NCBI RefSeq assembly: GCF_036388275.1
Contig: NZ_DASVSF010000003.1
Coordinates: forward strand, 52,362 to 116,361
Length of the DNA: 64,000 bases
Source of the DNA: Longimicrobium sp.
GTDB taxonomy: Bacteria; Gemmatimonadota; Gemmatimonadetes; Longimicrobiales; Longimicrobiaceae
Direction: 5' to 3'
The notes below the pieces were generated by a model. That model was given only the letters and a program-made list of their open reading frames with translations, did not search any database and was not told the DNA's origin. Below are positions 56,478 through 64,000 of the stretch, one piece after another; within the stretch, counting starts at the first letter, position 1; every line of letters starts with the position of its first letter. Both the position numbers and the translations under genes were made by a program.

Positions 56478-57494
56478 ATGTATGCCCTGAGCGGACGAAC
56501 GGCTGAGGACGTTTGGCGCGCTGCTGTTGAGCTGTTTAAGGAGGGTGGACCTGCTTGCTCTCAGCCTGGACGCGGCGGAGCGACCGCAGAGATCCTGCAT
56601 GTGGGGATGACGATCAAAGATCCTCGTCAGCGCTGGATTTTCACCCGCACCCCGGCTATGAACCCTGCGTTCGCCTTGGTCGAAGTGATCTGGATATTGG
56701 CGGGACGTCGTGACGCGGCGCTTCCTACGCATTGGAATCCGGTACTGCCGCGGTTCTCCGGCGATGCACCCGAGCACGACGGTGCTTATGGATACCGCCT
56801 GCGAGACCACTTTGGAATAGATCAACTCGACCGTGTGTACCGAGTTCTCGATTCGGCGCCGGACAGCCGACAAGCGGTACTGCAGATATGGGATGCACGC
56901 GTAGACCTGCCTTTTAACGACGGGTCTCCCGCTCGACCCGACATCCCGTGCAACGTAGTCGCGTTCCCGAAAGTGCGGAATGGCCGGTTGGAATGGCTCC
57001 AAGTATTGCGCAGCAACGACTTATTCTTAGGCGTGCCACACAACATTGTACAATTCACTGCATTGCAAGAAGTTGTCGCGGGATGGCTTGAGGTGGAGCC
57101 GGGTGAATACCACCACATGAGTGACAGCCTGCACGTGTACGAGCGTGACCTGAAGTTCGTCCGCGAAACACCTATAGGAATCTCTACACCCCAGAGTACA
57201 ACGTCCTTTGCATTAGACCGCGCTTCGTGGGACAAAGCTTTTCCTGATGTGATTCGACGACTAGAAGGCATGATGCCTGCTAGTCTCTCGGCCTCCACCC
57301 TTCGGGCGCTGGCGGTGGCTAGTGATGTACCGCTTGCCTATGAAAACGCATTGAGGGTAGCGGCGGCAGATACGGCACGTAGACGTGGGTGGCTGGAGGT
57401 CGCTCATGAGGCCATGGACGGATGCAATGATACGGCCTTGAAAGTACTATGGGAACGCTGGAACCAGCGTTGTGGCGGACGTAGGCAAGCTTGA
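56478..57494 (+). CDS. Thymidylate synthase family protein (TS 2; dUMP/dCMP hydroxymethylase-like)
   Basis: This 338-residue protein is a full ThyA-fold enzyme. It has MNPAFALVEVIWILAGRRDA, GAYGYRLRDHFGIDQLDRV, PDIPCNVVAFPKVRNGRLEW (catalytic Cys158), QVLRSNDLFLGVPHNIVQFT (the RxxD and Asn region) and SDSLHVYERDLKF. It is longer than housekeeping ThyA (about 264). Its place beside a kinase and HMUDK-like gene suggests synthesis of dTMP or 5-hydroxymethyl-dUMP for a special pool. It is not the cell's general thyA, being inside the mobile element. Confidence 0.88.
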   Translation: MYALSGRTAEDVWRAAVELFKEGGPACSQPGRGGATAEILHVGMTIKDPRQRWIFTRTPAMNPAFALVEVIWILAGRRDAALPTHWNPVLPRFSGDAPEHDGAYGYRLRDHFGIDQLDRVYRVLDSAPDSRQAVLQIWDARVDLPFNDGSPARPDIPCNVVAFPKVRNGRLEWLQVLRSNDLFLGVPHNIVQFTALQEVVAGWLEVEPGEYHHMSDSLHVYERDLKFVRETPIGISTPQSTTSFALDRASWDKAFPDVIRRLEGMMPASLSASTLRALAVASDVPLAYENALRVAAADTARRRGWLEVAHEAMDGCNDTALKVLWERWNQRCGGRRQA

Positions 57495-57520
57495 TTCATT
57501 TACCGCATCGGAGATCACCC

Positions 57521-59845
57521 GTGACTCTCGTACTGCATCTCTCAGATCTACATCTCGTAGATCCAGCACGAAGCCGTCCAATCGGAGACCACAGGGCGGG
57601 GCTTGTTCCTCCGCGCAGCCGGACCACACACCATGAAGTCCTTCGTCTAACGCTGGAGCGACTCGGCCAGCGGCTACTGGCAACGGGGCGAGCGCTTGAC
57701 GGCATCGTGATGAGCGGTGACGTAGCCGACAAGAATGCTGAGGGTGGGTTTCGGGCGTTCAGCACTCTTCTAGCCGCACTCGGGGATGCGAAACCGGCCG
57801 ACGAGCAGCGGATCTTGGTAGTACCAGGGAATCATGATGTCACGGCCGACTTGCGTCCGGGGGACCCTGACAGATATGCACATTTTCGAGCATACATACG
57901 TGACGCGGGCTATGTTACACCCCTGTTAGAAGGTGTGGACGCAGATGCCCCGCGGGGCAGAGCTATAGCCGGGCATCTGATGCGTATCGGGCCTATTCAG
58001 TTCGTTCCGATCGATTCATCAGGGTACTCTCAGGTTCGTCTAGACACCGGCCTCACGGATCCCCAATGGGAGGCGTTGGAACGTTCTCTCCGAAGGCAGC
58101 GTGGGGGGGCCGCAGCGGTTGAGGCGTTTCAAAGGCTACGAAGCGCAGATGCAGCTCGCGTTTCCGACCAACAGTTGGAGAACGTGCGTACGATGCTTGA
58201 GCGAGCCCACGCCCGTGATCTCGGCGCCGTGCCCGCTGGAGGACATTCCGCTCCATTGGTGCGCGTCGCCGTGCTCCATCACCAGCTACTGCCGGTTTCT
58301 ACAAGAGAGGAAATCAAGCCGTTTGAATCATTCACCAATCTTGAACTCTTGCGCCAGTTCCTGGTAGAGAACGGATTCTCGATAGTGCTCCACGGCCATA
58401 AACATGCTCCTTTTACGTATACTGATTACGTACCTTCACACGCGCGTCCAGATGATCCACCTCGACAGGTGCGGGTTATCTCCGGCCCAGCACCGAGTGG
58501 CCCCACACTGGATCCTGACGATATTTGCCGCCTGCTACAATTTGATGCCAACGCCTGTACGCTCGAAGTGGAACGGATTCCACTAGTACTACCTGGCCAG
58601 CCTGCCAGGGAGGGGGGGCGGAACACGGTTCCGTTTACTCCCCCCGGAGCGGCAACTTACGTCCAGACTCCCAATGGGTTGGTATTCGACGGGCAGGACG
58701 TCGGTTCGGTCTACGCGCGCTTGGTCGCATCGCTTGATGCGGCGAATCGGGATGTGGAGAATGTGCTCTGCCAGATTCGTGTTTCGCCGGAGCAATCAGA
58801 GTTGAGTTCTTTGTATCGTGGCTTTGAGGTAGGAGACGCCCCCATTGAACTCGCCTTGGGTGATGATGAGAACGATCATGAACTAGGAGCGGCGAAACGG
58901 CTTGAACGGTTCCGCGAAGTGGTGGACTTCTGGCAGCGGTCGGAACCAACTGGGGGTGCTGCGCCACAGGCCTTTACTCACGGAACACGAATCTTGAGAT
59001 ACAATGGGTACATGGATCAGCTGCATGAAATTGCAGATGCGTTACGAAAAGATCCAAGTACTACCCGTGCGGTGCTCGTGCTCCTTCAGCCCGGAGCTGA
59101 CAACGTCTCTTCTATGAGCCATCCCTTCCCCTCCTTTTGCCTCGCACAGTTTCTCATTCGTCACCCGGGGGATGGCAGCCCTCCAGCTCTCGACTGTGTC
59201 GCGTATTTCCGCAAGCTAGAAGTCAAGTACTGGTGGCTCGTCAATGTTGCTGAAATTTCTAGCCTCCAGCGTCGGCTCGCGACTCTTGTCCTCGCGGGCG
59301 CTGATCAACGCGTTCTTCCTGACCTCAGAGCCGGACGCATTACGACGTTTGCCGCGCGAGCCCACGCCGGCGCTAGTCCGCCCAAGGTACAGGTTAAACG
59401 GATCGACTGGTTCTATGCCGTAGCTCGCGAACGACTTTTCGCAATGGTCGGAGCACTCGTCTGGCCGGATATGCCGGAGCGTGCTTCGTTGGCGAATGAT
59501 TGGATGGATGTGCTGCGGGATCTGATCCCAGCTCCTGCACCGGATCGCGACGGGGTCGCGGTTGCCGTTGATGGGCTCCAATACGTGGTGCAGGAACTTG
59601 AGAAGCACTTTCCGGCAGAAGCGGAGCAAGGCGATCCGGAACTGCGGGCGTTGGCAGCATCCGTGCGCGCACTACTGTACGAAAATGACCGGTACGTTAA
59701 TGACCAGACCCGTGGAAGAGTCGACCATGCGCGCCATACGGAGTGGCGCGCGGAGGTGACCAGGATCGTCCAGAACATGGTCGAGCATACCTACGCCCGG
59801 ATAAACCGGGTCCACAACGCGCCAGATGACCAACTGCTCCCCTAA
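57521..59845 (+). CDS. Metallophosphoesterase fused to a TS-like C-terminal domain
   Basis: This protein of about 774 residues uses a GTG start behind GGAGA; a TTG at 57491 is an alternative. The N-terminal calcineurin-like domain has HLSDLHL (residues 6-12), GDVADKN, PGNHD (102-106), LHHQLLP and LHGHKH (290-295), a full metal-ligand set. The C-terminal half (about 490-640) reads LRYNGYMDQLHEIADALRKD, FPSFCLAQFLIR (Cys540) and VAYFRKLEVKYWWLVNVAEI, which parallels the core of the TS-like protein at 53876. It may hydrolyse the nucleotide made by this operon, or act as a regulated effector. Confidence 0.75.
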   Translation: MTLVLHLSDLHLVDPARSRPIGDHRAGLVPPRSRTTHHEVLRLTLERLGQRLLATGRALDGIVMSGDVADKNAEGGFRAFSTLLAALGDAKPADEQRILVVPGNHDVTADLRPGDPDRYAHFRAYIRDAGYVTPLLEGVDADAPRGRAIAGHLMRIGPIQFVPIDSSGYSQVRLDTGLTDPQWEALERSLRRQRGGAAAVEAFQRLRSADAARVSDQQLENVRTMLERAHARDLGAVPAGGHSAPLVRVAVLHHQLLPVSTREEIKPFESFTNLELLRQFLVENGFSIVLHGHKHAPFTYTDYVPSHARPDDPPRQVRVISGPAPSGPTLDPDDICRLLQFDANACTLEVERIPLVLPGQPAREGGRNTVPFTPPGAATYVQTPNGLVFDGQDVGSVYARLVASLDAANRDVENVLCQIRVSPEQSELSSLYRGFEVGDAPIELALGDDENDHELGAAKRLERFREVVDFWQRSEPTGGAAPQAFTHGTRILRYNGYMDQLHEIADALRKDPSTTRAVLVLLQPGADNVSSMSHPFPSFCLAQFLIRHPGDGSPPALDCVAYFRKLEVKYWWLVNVAEISSLQRRLATLVLAGADQRVLPDLRAGRITTFAARAHAGASPPKVQVKRIDWFYAVARERLFAMVGALVWPDMPERASLANDWMDVLRDLIPAPAPDRDGVAVAVDGLQYVVQELEKHFPAEAEQGDPELRALAASVRALLYENDRYVNDQTRGRVDHARHTEWRAEVTRIVQNMVEHTYARINRVHNAPDDQLLP

Positions 59846-59853
59846 TCGCTCGA

Positions 59854-60906
59854 ATGTCTGATCCACCCTGGTGGTTCACACCCGCTCACGTGCAGGGGGT
59901 GCTCCTAGAGGAGGCCATCCTCTATCTGCTGCGCTCGTCGGGGTACACGACAGTCACAGCCCCCGACAACGTGACAACGCGACGTGCGTTCGGCGGGGGG
60001 CTGCAGGTGCGTGGAAGGGGAGGCGAGCACCAGATCGACGCGATCGCAGATTTCACTATAACACCTCCCTTCACGAACCCCCAGCGGCTGATCGTGGAAG
60101 CGAAGTGCTATGCGCGAAAAGAGGTTGGCCTTGATGTCGTTCGCAACGGCGTCGGTGTGCTGAAGGACATCTCAGAGTTCTGGGCGGCGCCCGATGAATC
60201 GAGCATCGGCAAGCGCCGATACCACTATCAGTACGCCATCTTCTCGGCTTCTGAATTCTCTCTGTCGGCGCAGCGCTACGCATACGCCCACGATGTGCAC
60301 CTGCTTCCCTTGCGACGCTCGGTGTTCCTCCAGCCAGTCATCCAGGCAATCATGGAGACGAGCCGGATGGTTGGGTACGCGCGGTCACCGGCGGTGGATA
60401 GCAGGGCGCGTTTTCGTCCTGCGGCTAGACCGGACACCGCACGTCTGCGTCACGTCCTGCGCGATGCACTCTTGACCCACCCGGACGGCGTTGCGACGCC
60501 CGAAGAGGCGCGGTTCTTGGAGCCCCTTATCAGCGCCTGCCGTAGGGTTGGCACAGCCGTGATTGCGATGATAGGGAACGCCATCCCGGTGTTCCTGATG
60601 TCAGACCCAACTCTCGACCTCAGCGAACTGCTCCCATTTACTCGGGTCCGCTACACGTGGGACGAGCAGGGGTGGTACATCTCCGCCTCACACGACGGCC
60701 GACGGCTGTTCTCATTCGATCTCCCGGTCGAGGTGGTGCGTCTTTACGCCGCATCGGGAACGCTGACGCCTCCGGAAGCGCTCGACTTGAAAGCAACCAT
60801 TCTCTCGAACCTTCAAGCGGTGGCGGTGATCGATGGCCGGACGCAGGTTCTGCACATGGACCTGGACCAGCGGTGGCTGGCGGAGGTTCGCCGAACTGGA
60901 CGGTGA
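59854..60906 (+). CDS. PD-(D/E)XK restriction-endonuclease-like protein
   Basis: This 350-residue protein starts MSDPPWWFTPAHVQGVLLEE. The Mrr-like core GRGGEHQIDAIADF...RLIVEAKCYARKEVG gives Asp62, Glu82 and Lys84, a typical nuclease site, and is followed by DVVRNGVGVLKDISEF. The C-terminal 150 residues are of unknown fold and could recognise DNA. No methyltransferase is present, so discrimination may depend on a modified base linked to the TS and HMUDK-like genes. It is the last cargo gene. Confidence 0.78.
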   Translation: MSDPPWWFTPAHVQGVLLEEAILYLLRSSGYTTVTAPDNVTTRRAFGGGLQVRGRGGEHQIDAIADFTITPPFTNPQRLIVEAKCYARKEVGLDVVRNGVGVLKDISEFWAAPDESSIGKRRYHYQYAIFSASEFSLSAQRYAYAHDVHLLPLRRSVFLQPVIQAIMETSRMVGYARSPAVDSRARFRPAARPDTARLRHVLRDALLTHPDGVATPEEARFLEPLISACRRVGTAVIAMIGNAIPVFLMSDPTLDLSELLPFTRVRYTWDEQGWYISASHDGRRLFSFDLPVEVVRLYAASGTLTPPEALDLKATILSNLQAVAVIDGRTQVLHMDLDQRWLAEVRRTGR

Positions 60907-61282
60907 CGGAATGTCTGAGGGAAACCGTGGACGTTCAGCACCGGGAGTCTCACCGGCAAAAACGGAGGATTACGGTATTTGAGAAAAGGCGAGGAAAGGA
61001 GGAGTGCTCGCGTAACCCTCGTGGTGACGCCACTTCGACAAACTGCGCCGGCCTGTGCAGGAACGGGCCGTAGACGGGCGGCATGTACTGAGGCCGCCCA
61101 ATCACCGGTTGTCCGTGCAGGCCGGACGGGCACCGACTCAAGGCAATCATCAGCGCAACGGAGTCGTACGGGGTACCATCGAACTGGAGTCACTCGCCGC
61201 CGCAGTTCGCGGCCGGAGTTAATAGTCGGATACAGCCGGCGAGTAAGTGACGAAGTCGCGAAGGAGCATTCTGGAGGTTGAG
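60907..61282. other. Gene-free interval
   Basis: 376 nt between the nuclease gene and the excisionase-like gene. GAGGAAAGGAGGAG (60990-61003) is a strong ribosome-site-like sequence, but the frame after it is Arg/Ser/Thr-rich and not convincing as a protein. Confidence 0.45.
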
Positions 61283-61696
61283 GTGACGTTGAAAGAGAGA
61301 CTTCAGCAGCTGGTTCGATCGGCGCCGCCGGGCACGCTCGTTCCTGTCGAGGGGCTGGCGAAGCTGATCGACGGCGCGGAGGAGGAGGGGGCAGACCTGG
61401 CGGTAGAGGAGGTAGGCCGTCTCGCTGCCGAGAGGTTCGGACGGAAGTCCGCGTACACGCCCGCGGCGATCCGGAAGTGGATTCGTTCGGGCCTGCGAGG
61501 GGTACGCCTGCGCGCGTACCCCTCCGGCAGCGGCTATAGGGTTCGTCGGCGTGAGTTCGAGCAGTTCGTCTCCGCCGTACGTAACCAGCAGGTGGACGGT
61601 GGGGAACCCGTGCTACAACGAGCCTCAGGATACGACCCCGAACTCGAAGACGAGATCAGTCTCGGCCAGCGCGCCTACGCCGCCAACTCCCGCTGA
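61283..61696 (+). CDS. Small DNA-binding protein, excisionase-like
   Basis: This 137-residue protein uses a GTG start (VTLKERLQQLVRSAPPGTLV) behind GGAGGTTGAG. It has a MerR/excisionase-type helix-turn-helix (AYTPAAIRKWIRSGLRGVRL, YPSGSGYRVRRREFEQFVSA). Its position tail-to-tail with the integrase (22-nt overlap) and next to attR suggests a recombination directionality factor. Confidence 0.72.
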   Translation: MTLKERLQQLVRSAPPGTLVPVEGLAKLIDGAEEEGADLAVEEVGRLAAERFGRKSAYTPAAIRKWIRSGLRGVRLRAYPSGSGYRVRRREFEQFVSAVRNQQVDGGEPVLQRASGYDPELEDEISLGQRAYAANSR

Positions 61697-63228
61697 GCGG
61701 CAAGCGCGTCTACCGTCGCCCGCCCATCCTTCGTAAGCTCCCACCGCGCTCCGCGGCCCTCCCCAGGACAGACCACAAGCTCCAACTGCACCAGCCGCGC
61801 ACGCGCCGGGTAGAACGTGCCCGGTGACATCTGCAGCGCCCGCATCCAGTCTCCGGTCGGCAGCGGTCCGGATGCGAGCATGCAGAGAGTGCGCGCCTGC
61901 CCCGCCGAGAGCGCGGCAGCGATCCCGCGCGCGAGCTGGCTCCGGTGCGCGTCCGCCCAGTCGCTCCACCGGTACTCCAAGTGCGGGCGCGAGCGGCGGA
62001 ACCGCGCGTGCTTGAAGTAGCGCTCCTCCAGCATCTCCATCGAACCGTGCCCCATCTCCGCCCGCAGCTTCAGAGTGGACATGGGCTGCCCCGTCTCGTC
62101 GCACGTATAGGCGCGGTGCGTCGCGAACGTCGGGCGGAAGCGCCGGGTCCGGACCTCGCCCGGCTCGAAGCCGGCCAGGGCGGCGATCTCGTCCAGCGCC
62201 TTGCGCCAGTCGCCCACGGGTTCGGTGGGCGTCGCGCCCGGAAAGAGGAGCGGGCCGGTCGGCGCCTGCGCGCTGGCCAGGTACTCGCCCATGATCTCCG
62301 CCAACTGCGGCTGCAGGGCGATGTAGCGGGTGCGGTATTCGGTCTTCAGGTGGTCGCGGCTGACGTTGGTGCGGACCATCACGACGCCGTCGGGAAACTC
62401 CGGGTCAGCGGGCAGGCGCAGATCGATGACTTCCCGCGACTTCGCCTCCGATTCGATGCAGCCGGTCAGCAGTTCCCACGCGAGGAGCGGGTAGACCGGC
62501 AGCCCCGGCTGGCTGAGAGGAAAGAGACGCCGCGCCGCCTCCAGCAGGAGGGCCGCCTCCCAGATCTCCAGGTGCCTGGTCGGAGAGCTCTCGGCCGTGG
62601 GCTTGTCGACGAGATCCTGGACCAGGTTCCGCATGACGATGCCCTTGCTCTTGGCACGCTGGAGCATGTTGCCGAGCGCTCCCAGGTACTTCCGCTGCGT
62701 CGCCCAGCTCAGCCGGCCGCCGCGCCGTCCGGCCGAGGCTTGTGAGCTGGGCGCAGCCTCGCGCAGATGTTCCATGTACGTCTCGACGTGCGCCGGCTCC
62801 AACTCACGGATGTCGCGAACGCCCAGAGCGCGGAAGAACCGGGCGGCGTGCATCAGCCGCGTGCGCTGCCGGGAGATCTCATGTTCGGATGGACAGCGGC
62901 GGCCCTTGACGTCGGCCTTGGCGGCCAGGTGGTAGCCGATGAAGGCGCCGATGGAGGTGGGGACGTCGGGCGCCGCTCCCGTGCCGCCATTCGGCCGGAG
63001 CTGGCGCTTCTCCCGTAACTCGATCAGCCGCTGGGCGAAGAGGATGGCGGCGGTGTTGGGATCCTGGGTGGCGGCCATCTGGCCCTTGTCGACCAGCGGC
63101 TCCTGGCGGCGGCCGCCCCACGCCTCCCATGCCCCCAACTCGGCGTAGGCGCGGCCGTTGATCCAGCGAATGTACGCCCGCGGCTCGGATTCGGCGCCGC
63201 GGGGACGTCCTCGTGTACGGTCGGACAT
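61675..63228 (-). CDS. int: Tyrosine-recombinase integrase
   Basis: This protein of about 517 residues starts MSDRTRGRPRGAESEPRAYI. It has a SAM-like core-binding domain (DIRELEPAHVETYMEHLREA, YLGALGNMLQRAKSKGIVMR). The catalytic domain has the first box as WELLTGCIESEAKSREVIDL, the HxxR-like box as FRPTFATHRAYT, EMGHGSMEMLEERYFKHARF and the nucleophile Tyr in ERYFKH. The HxxR box lacks its usual His. It integrates the element at tRNA-Arg, whose gene lies about 160 bp from its start codon. Confidence 0.88.
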   Translation of the reverse strand: MSDRTRGRPRGAESEPRAYIRWINGRAYAELGAWEAWGGRRQEPLVDKGQMAATQDPNTAAILFAQRLIELREKRQLRPNGGTGAAPDVPTSIGAFIGYHLAAKADVKGRRCPSEHEISRQRTRLMHAARFFRALGVRDIRELEPAHVETYMEHLREAAPSSQASAGRRGGRLSWATQRKYLGALGNMLQRAKSKGIVMRNLVQDLVDKPTAESSPTRHLEIWEAALLLEAARRLFPLSQPGLPVYPLLAWELLTGCIESEAKSREVIDLRLPADPEFPDGVVMVRTNVSRDHLKTEYRTRYIALQPQLAEIMGEYLASAQAPTGPLLFPGATPTEPVGDWRKALDEIAALAGFEPGEVRTRRFRPTFATHRAYTCDETGQPMSTLKLRAEMGHGSMEMLEERYFKHARFRRSRPHLEYRWSDWADAHRSQLARGIAAALSAGQARTLCMLASGPLPTGDWMRALQMSPGTFYPARARLVQLELVVCPGEGRGARWELTKDGRATVDALAAQRELAA

Positions 63229-63384
63229 GCGGTGTATCGGTTGGGCGTTACAGGGCGATACCCCGGAACACCGACCGACGCCCGAACGGAAATTGTGAAG
63301 GAAATTGTGAAAGCCGCGGAAGGGCCCCAAACGCAAAAACCCCCGCGACCGCTGCAAGTGCAGCCACCGCGGGGGTTTGCGAAG

Positions 63385-63460
<76 letters not shown>

Positions 63461-63473
63461 GCAAGTACGGGAT

Positions 63474-63833
63474 GGGAGGCAAATAAGCCGAGTTCTGTCA
63501 CCCGTTGCCGGGGGAGGATCATTTCTCTTGGGCCGACGTTGCCGCCGGCCTCCAGCAGCCTACCCGGGACTCGTAACGGAGCGGGCAGCTCCTTGTCCCT
63601 GCTCGGCCTTGCTCCGGGTGGGGTTTACCATGCCGCGCCTGTCACCAGCCGCGCGGTGCGCTCTTACCGCACCGTTTCACCCTTGCCTGTGCCCTCGCGG
63701 GCCATCGGCGGTTTGCTTTCTGTTGCACTTTCCGTCGCCTCACGACGCCCGGCCGTTAGCCGGCACCCTGCCCTGTGGAGCTCGGACTTTCCTCGACACG
63801 AACGAGCCGTGCCGCGATCCTCACTCGCCTCCC
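63474..63833 (-). ncRNA. rnpB: RNase P RNA (class A)
   Basis: About 360 nt. The minus strand carries the conserved CR-I block GAGGAAAGTCCGAGCTCCAC, then AGGGTGCCGG, GAAAGTGCAACAGAAAGCAA, AAGGGTGAAACGGTGCGGTA, AAACCCCACCCGGAGCAAGG and the 3' end CAGAACTCGGCTTA. The ends are set by the P1 helix GGGAGGC/GCCTCCC. It is the catalytic RNA that matures tRNA 5' ends. Confidence 0.97.
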
Positions 63834-63856
63834 AACACCCATGTTTTCAAAAAAAG

Positions 63857-63940
63857 TGCCCAGGAGAGGACTCGAACCTCCACGCCGGTTAAGGCACCAG
63901 ATCCTTAGTCTGGCCTGTCTACCAGTTTCAGCACCTGGGC
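63857..63940 (-). tRNA. tRNA-Leu (anticodon AAG)
   Basis: 84 nt with acceptor GCCCAGG/CCTGGGC, anticodon stem CCAGA/TCTGG and loop CTAAGGA, giving anticodon AAG. A long variable arm (TGCCTTAACCGGCG) identifies a class II Leu tRNA. CTTTTTTTT follows as a terminator tail. An A34 anticodon for leucine is uncommon in bacteria. Confidence 0.92.
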
Positions 63941-63972
63941 AGAGAGAGCCGTGCGTTCCGTACCGCGGACAG

Positions 63973-64000
63973 TGCTCCCGAGAGGACTCGAACCTCCACG
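63973..64000 (-). tRNA. Partial tRNA, probably Leu (cut by window edge)
   Basis: The 3' end of a tRNA on the minus strand: T arm GTGGAGGTTCGAGTCCTC and acceptor CGGGAGC, with the same T-arm sequence as the neighbouring tRNA-Leu. The anticodon lies outside the window. Confidence 0.7.

Noticed and set aside
56478..57494. Housekeeping thyA
   Set aside because: It lies inside a mobile element in an operon with a divergent TS, a kinase and a nuclease, and it is longer than ThyA.
60979..61281. A 100-residue protein after GGAAAGGAGG
   Set aside because: Arg/Ser/Thr-rich, no hydrophobic core, and the strong site is not well placed for its start.

Overview
The window is high-GC bacterial DNA. It looks like a Gemmatimonadota chromosome, probably Longimicrobium-like. 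The evidence is a diderm envelope gene set (LptD-like protein, Tol-Pal, TonB receptor), FNIII- and carboxypeptidase-regulatory-type secreted proteins, very GC-rich codon use and families of GC-rich repeats between genes. The phylum is an inference from gene content; no 16S rRNA is present.

Region 1 (1-20.7 kb, all minus strand): start of a histidine ammonia-lyase, a lipoprotein, then a long envelope and tetrapyrrole gene train. In transcription order it runs CcsA/HemX-like protein, precorrin-2 dehydrogenase, HemA, ExbB/TolQ, ExbD/TolR, a TonB/TolA-like protein, TolB, (a 0.5-kb repeat spacer), Pal, YbgF/CpoB, NrdR, TatC and LptD. Upstream lie a LysM protein, two TPR proteins, CutA, a Trm112/methyltransferase-like protein, QueD, an SDR reductase, GTP cyclohydrolase I and a second, PTPS-type pterin synthase.

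Region 2 (20.7-45.2 kb): a candidate 6S-type RNA, a Fur-family regulator with a MerC-like membrane protein, penicillin-binding protein 2, nucleotidyltransferases including an MNT/HEPN pair, and a baeRF-type protein. A 2.6-kb foreign-looking insert follows, flanked by two copies of a thioredoxin-family locus, one of them broken. Then come an S9 peptidase and an operon made of a TonB-dependent receptor, a histidine kinase, a DUF433 protein and an NtrC-type regulator. A membrane-anchored Nudix-like protein precedes the island.

Region 3 (45.2-63.4 kb): an 18.2-kb integrative mobilizable element in a tRNA-Arg(CCG) gene. It is bounded by 45-bp direct repeats, with a tyrosine integrase and a small DNA-binding (excisionase-like) protein next to the intact tRNA. 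It carries a Cas4/RecB-like nuclease, SSB, a MOB relaxase, MobC, and a tightly packed plus-strand operon at 52.3-60.9 kb. That operon encodes an acyl-carrier-like protein, an XRE repressor, an ImmA/IrrE peptidase, a thymidylate-synthase-like protein, a dTMP-kinase-like protein, an HMUDK-helical (aGPT-Pplase2-like) protein, a second thymidylate synthase family protein, a metallophosphoesterase with a TS-like C-terminal part, and a PD-(D/E)XK endonuclease. This is the best candidate for a little-described system. It appears to make or sense a modified thymidine nucleotide and to couple it to phosphoesterase and nuclease effectors under an inducible repressor, possibly as anti-phage defence.

Region 4 (63.4-64.0 kb): an RNA cluster on the minus strand with tRNA-Arg(CCG), RNase P RNA, tRNA-Leu with an unusual AAG anticodon, and a partial tRNA, probably Leu.
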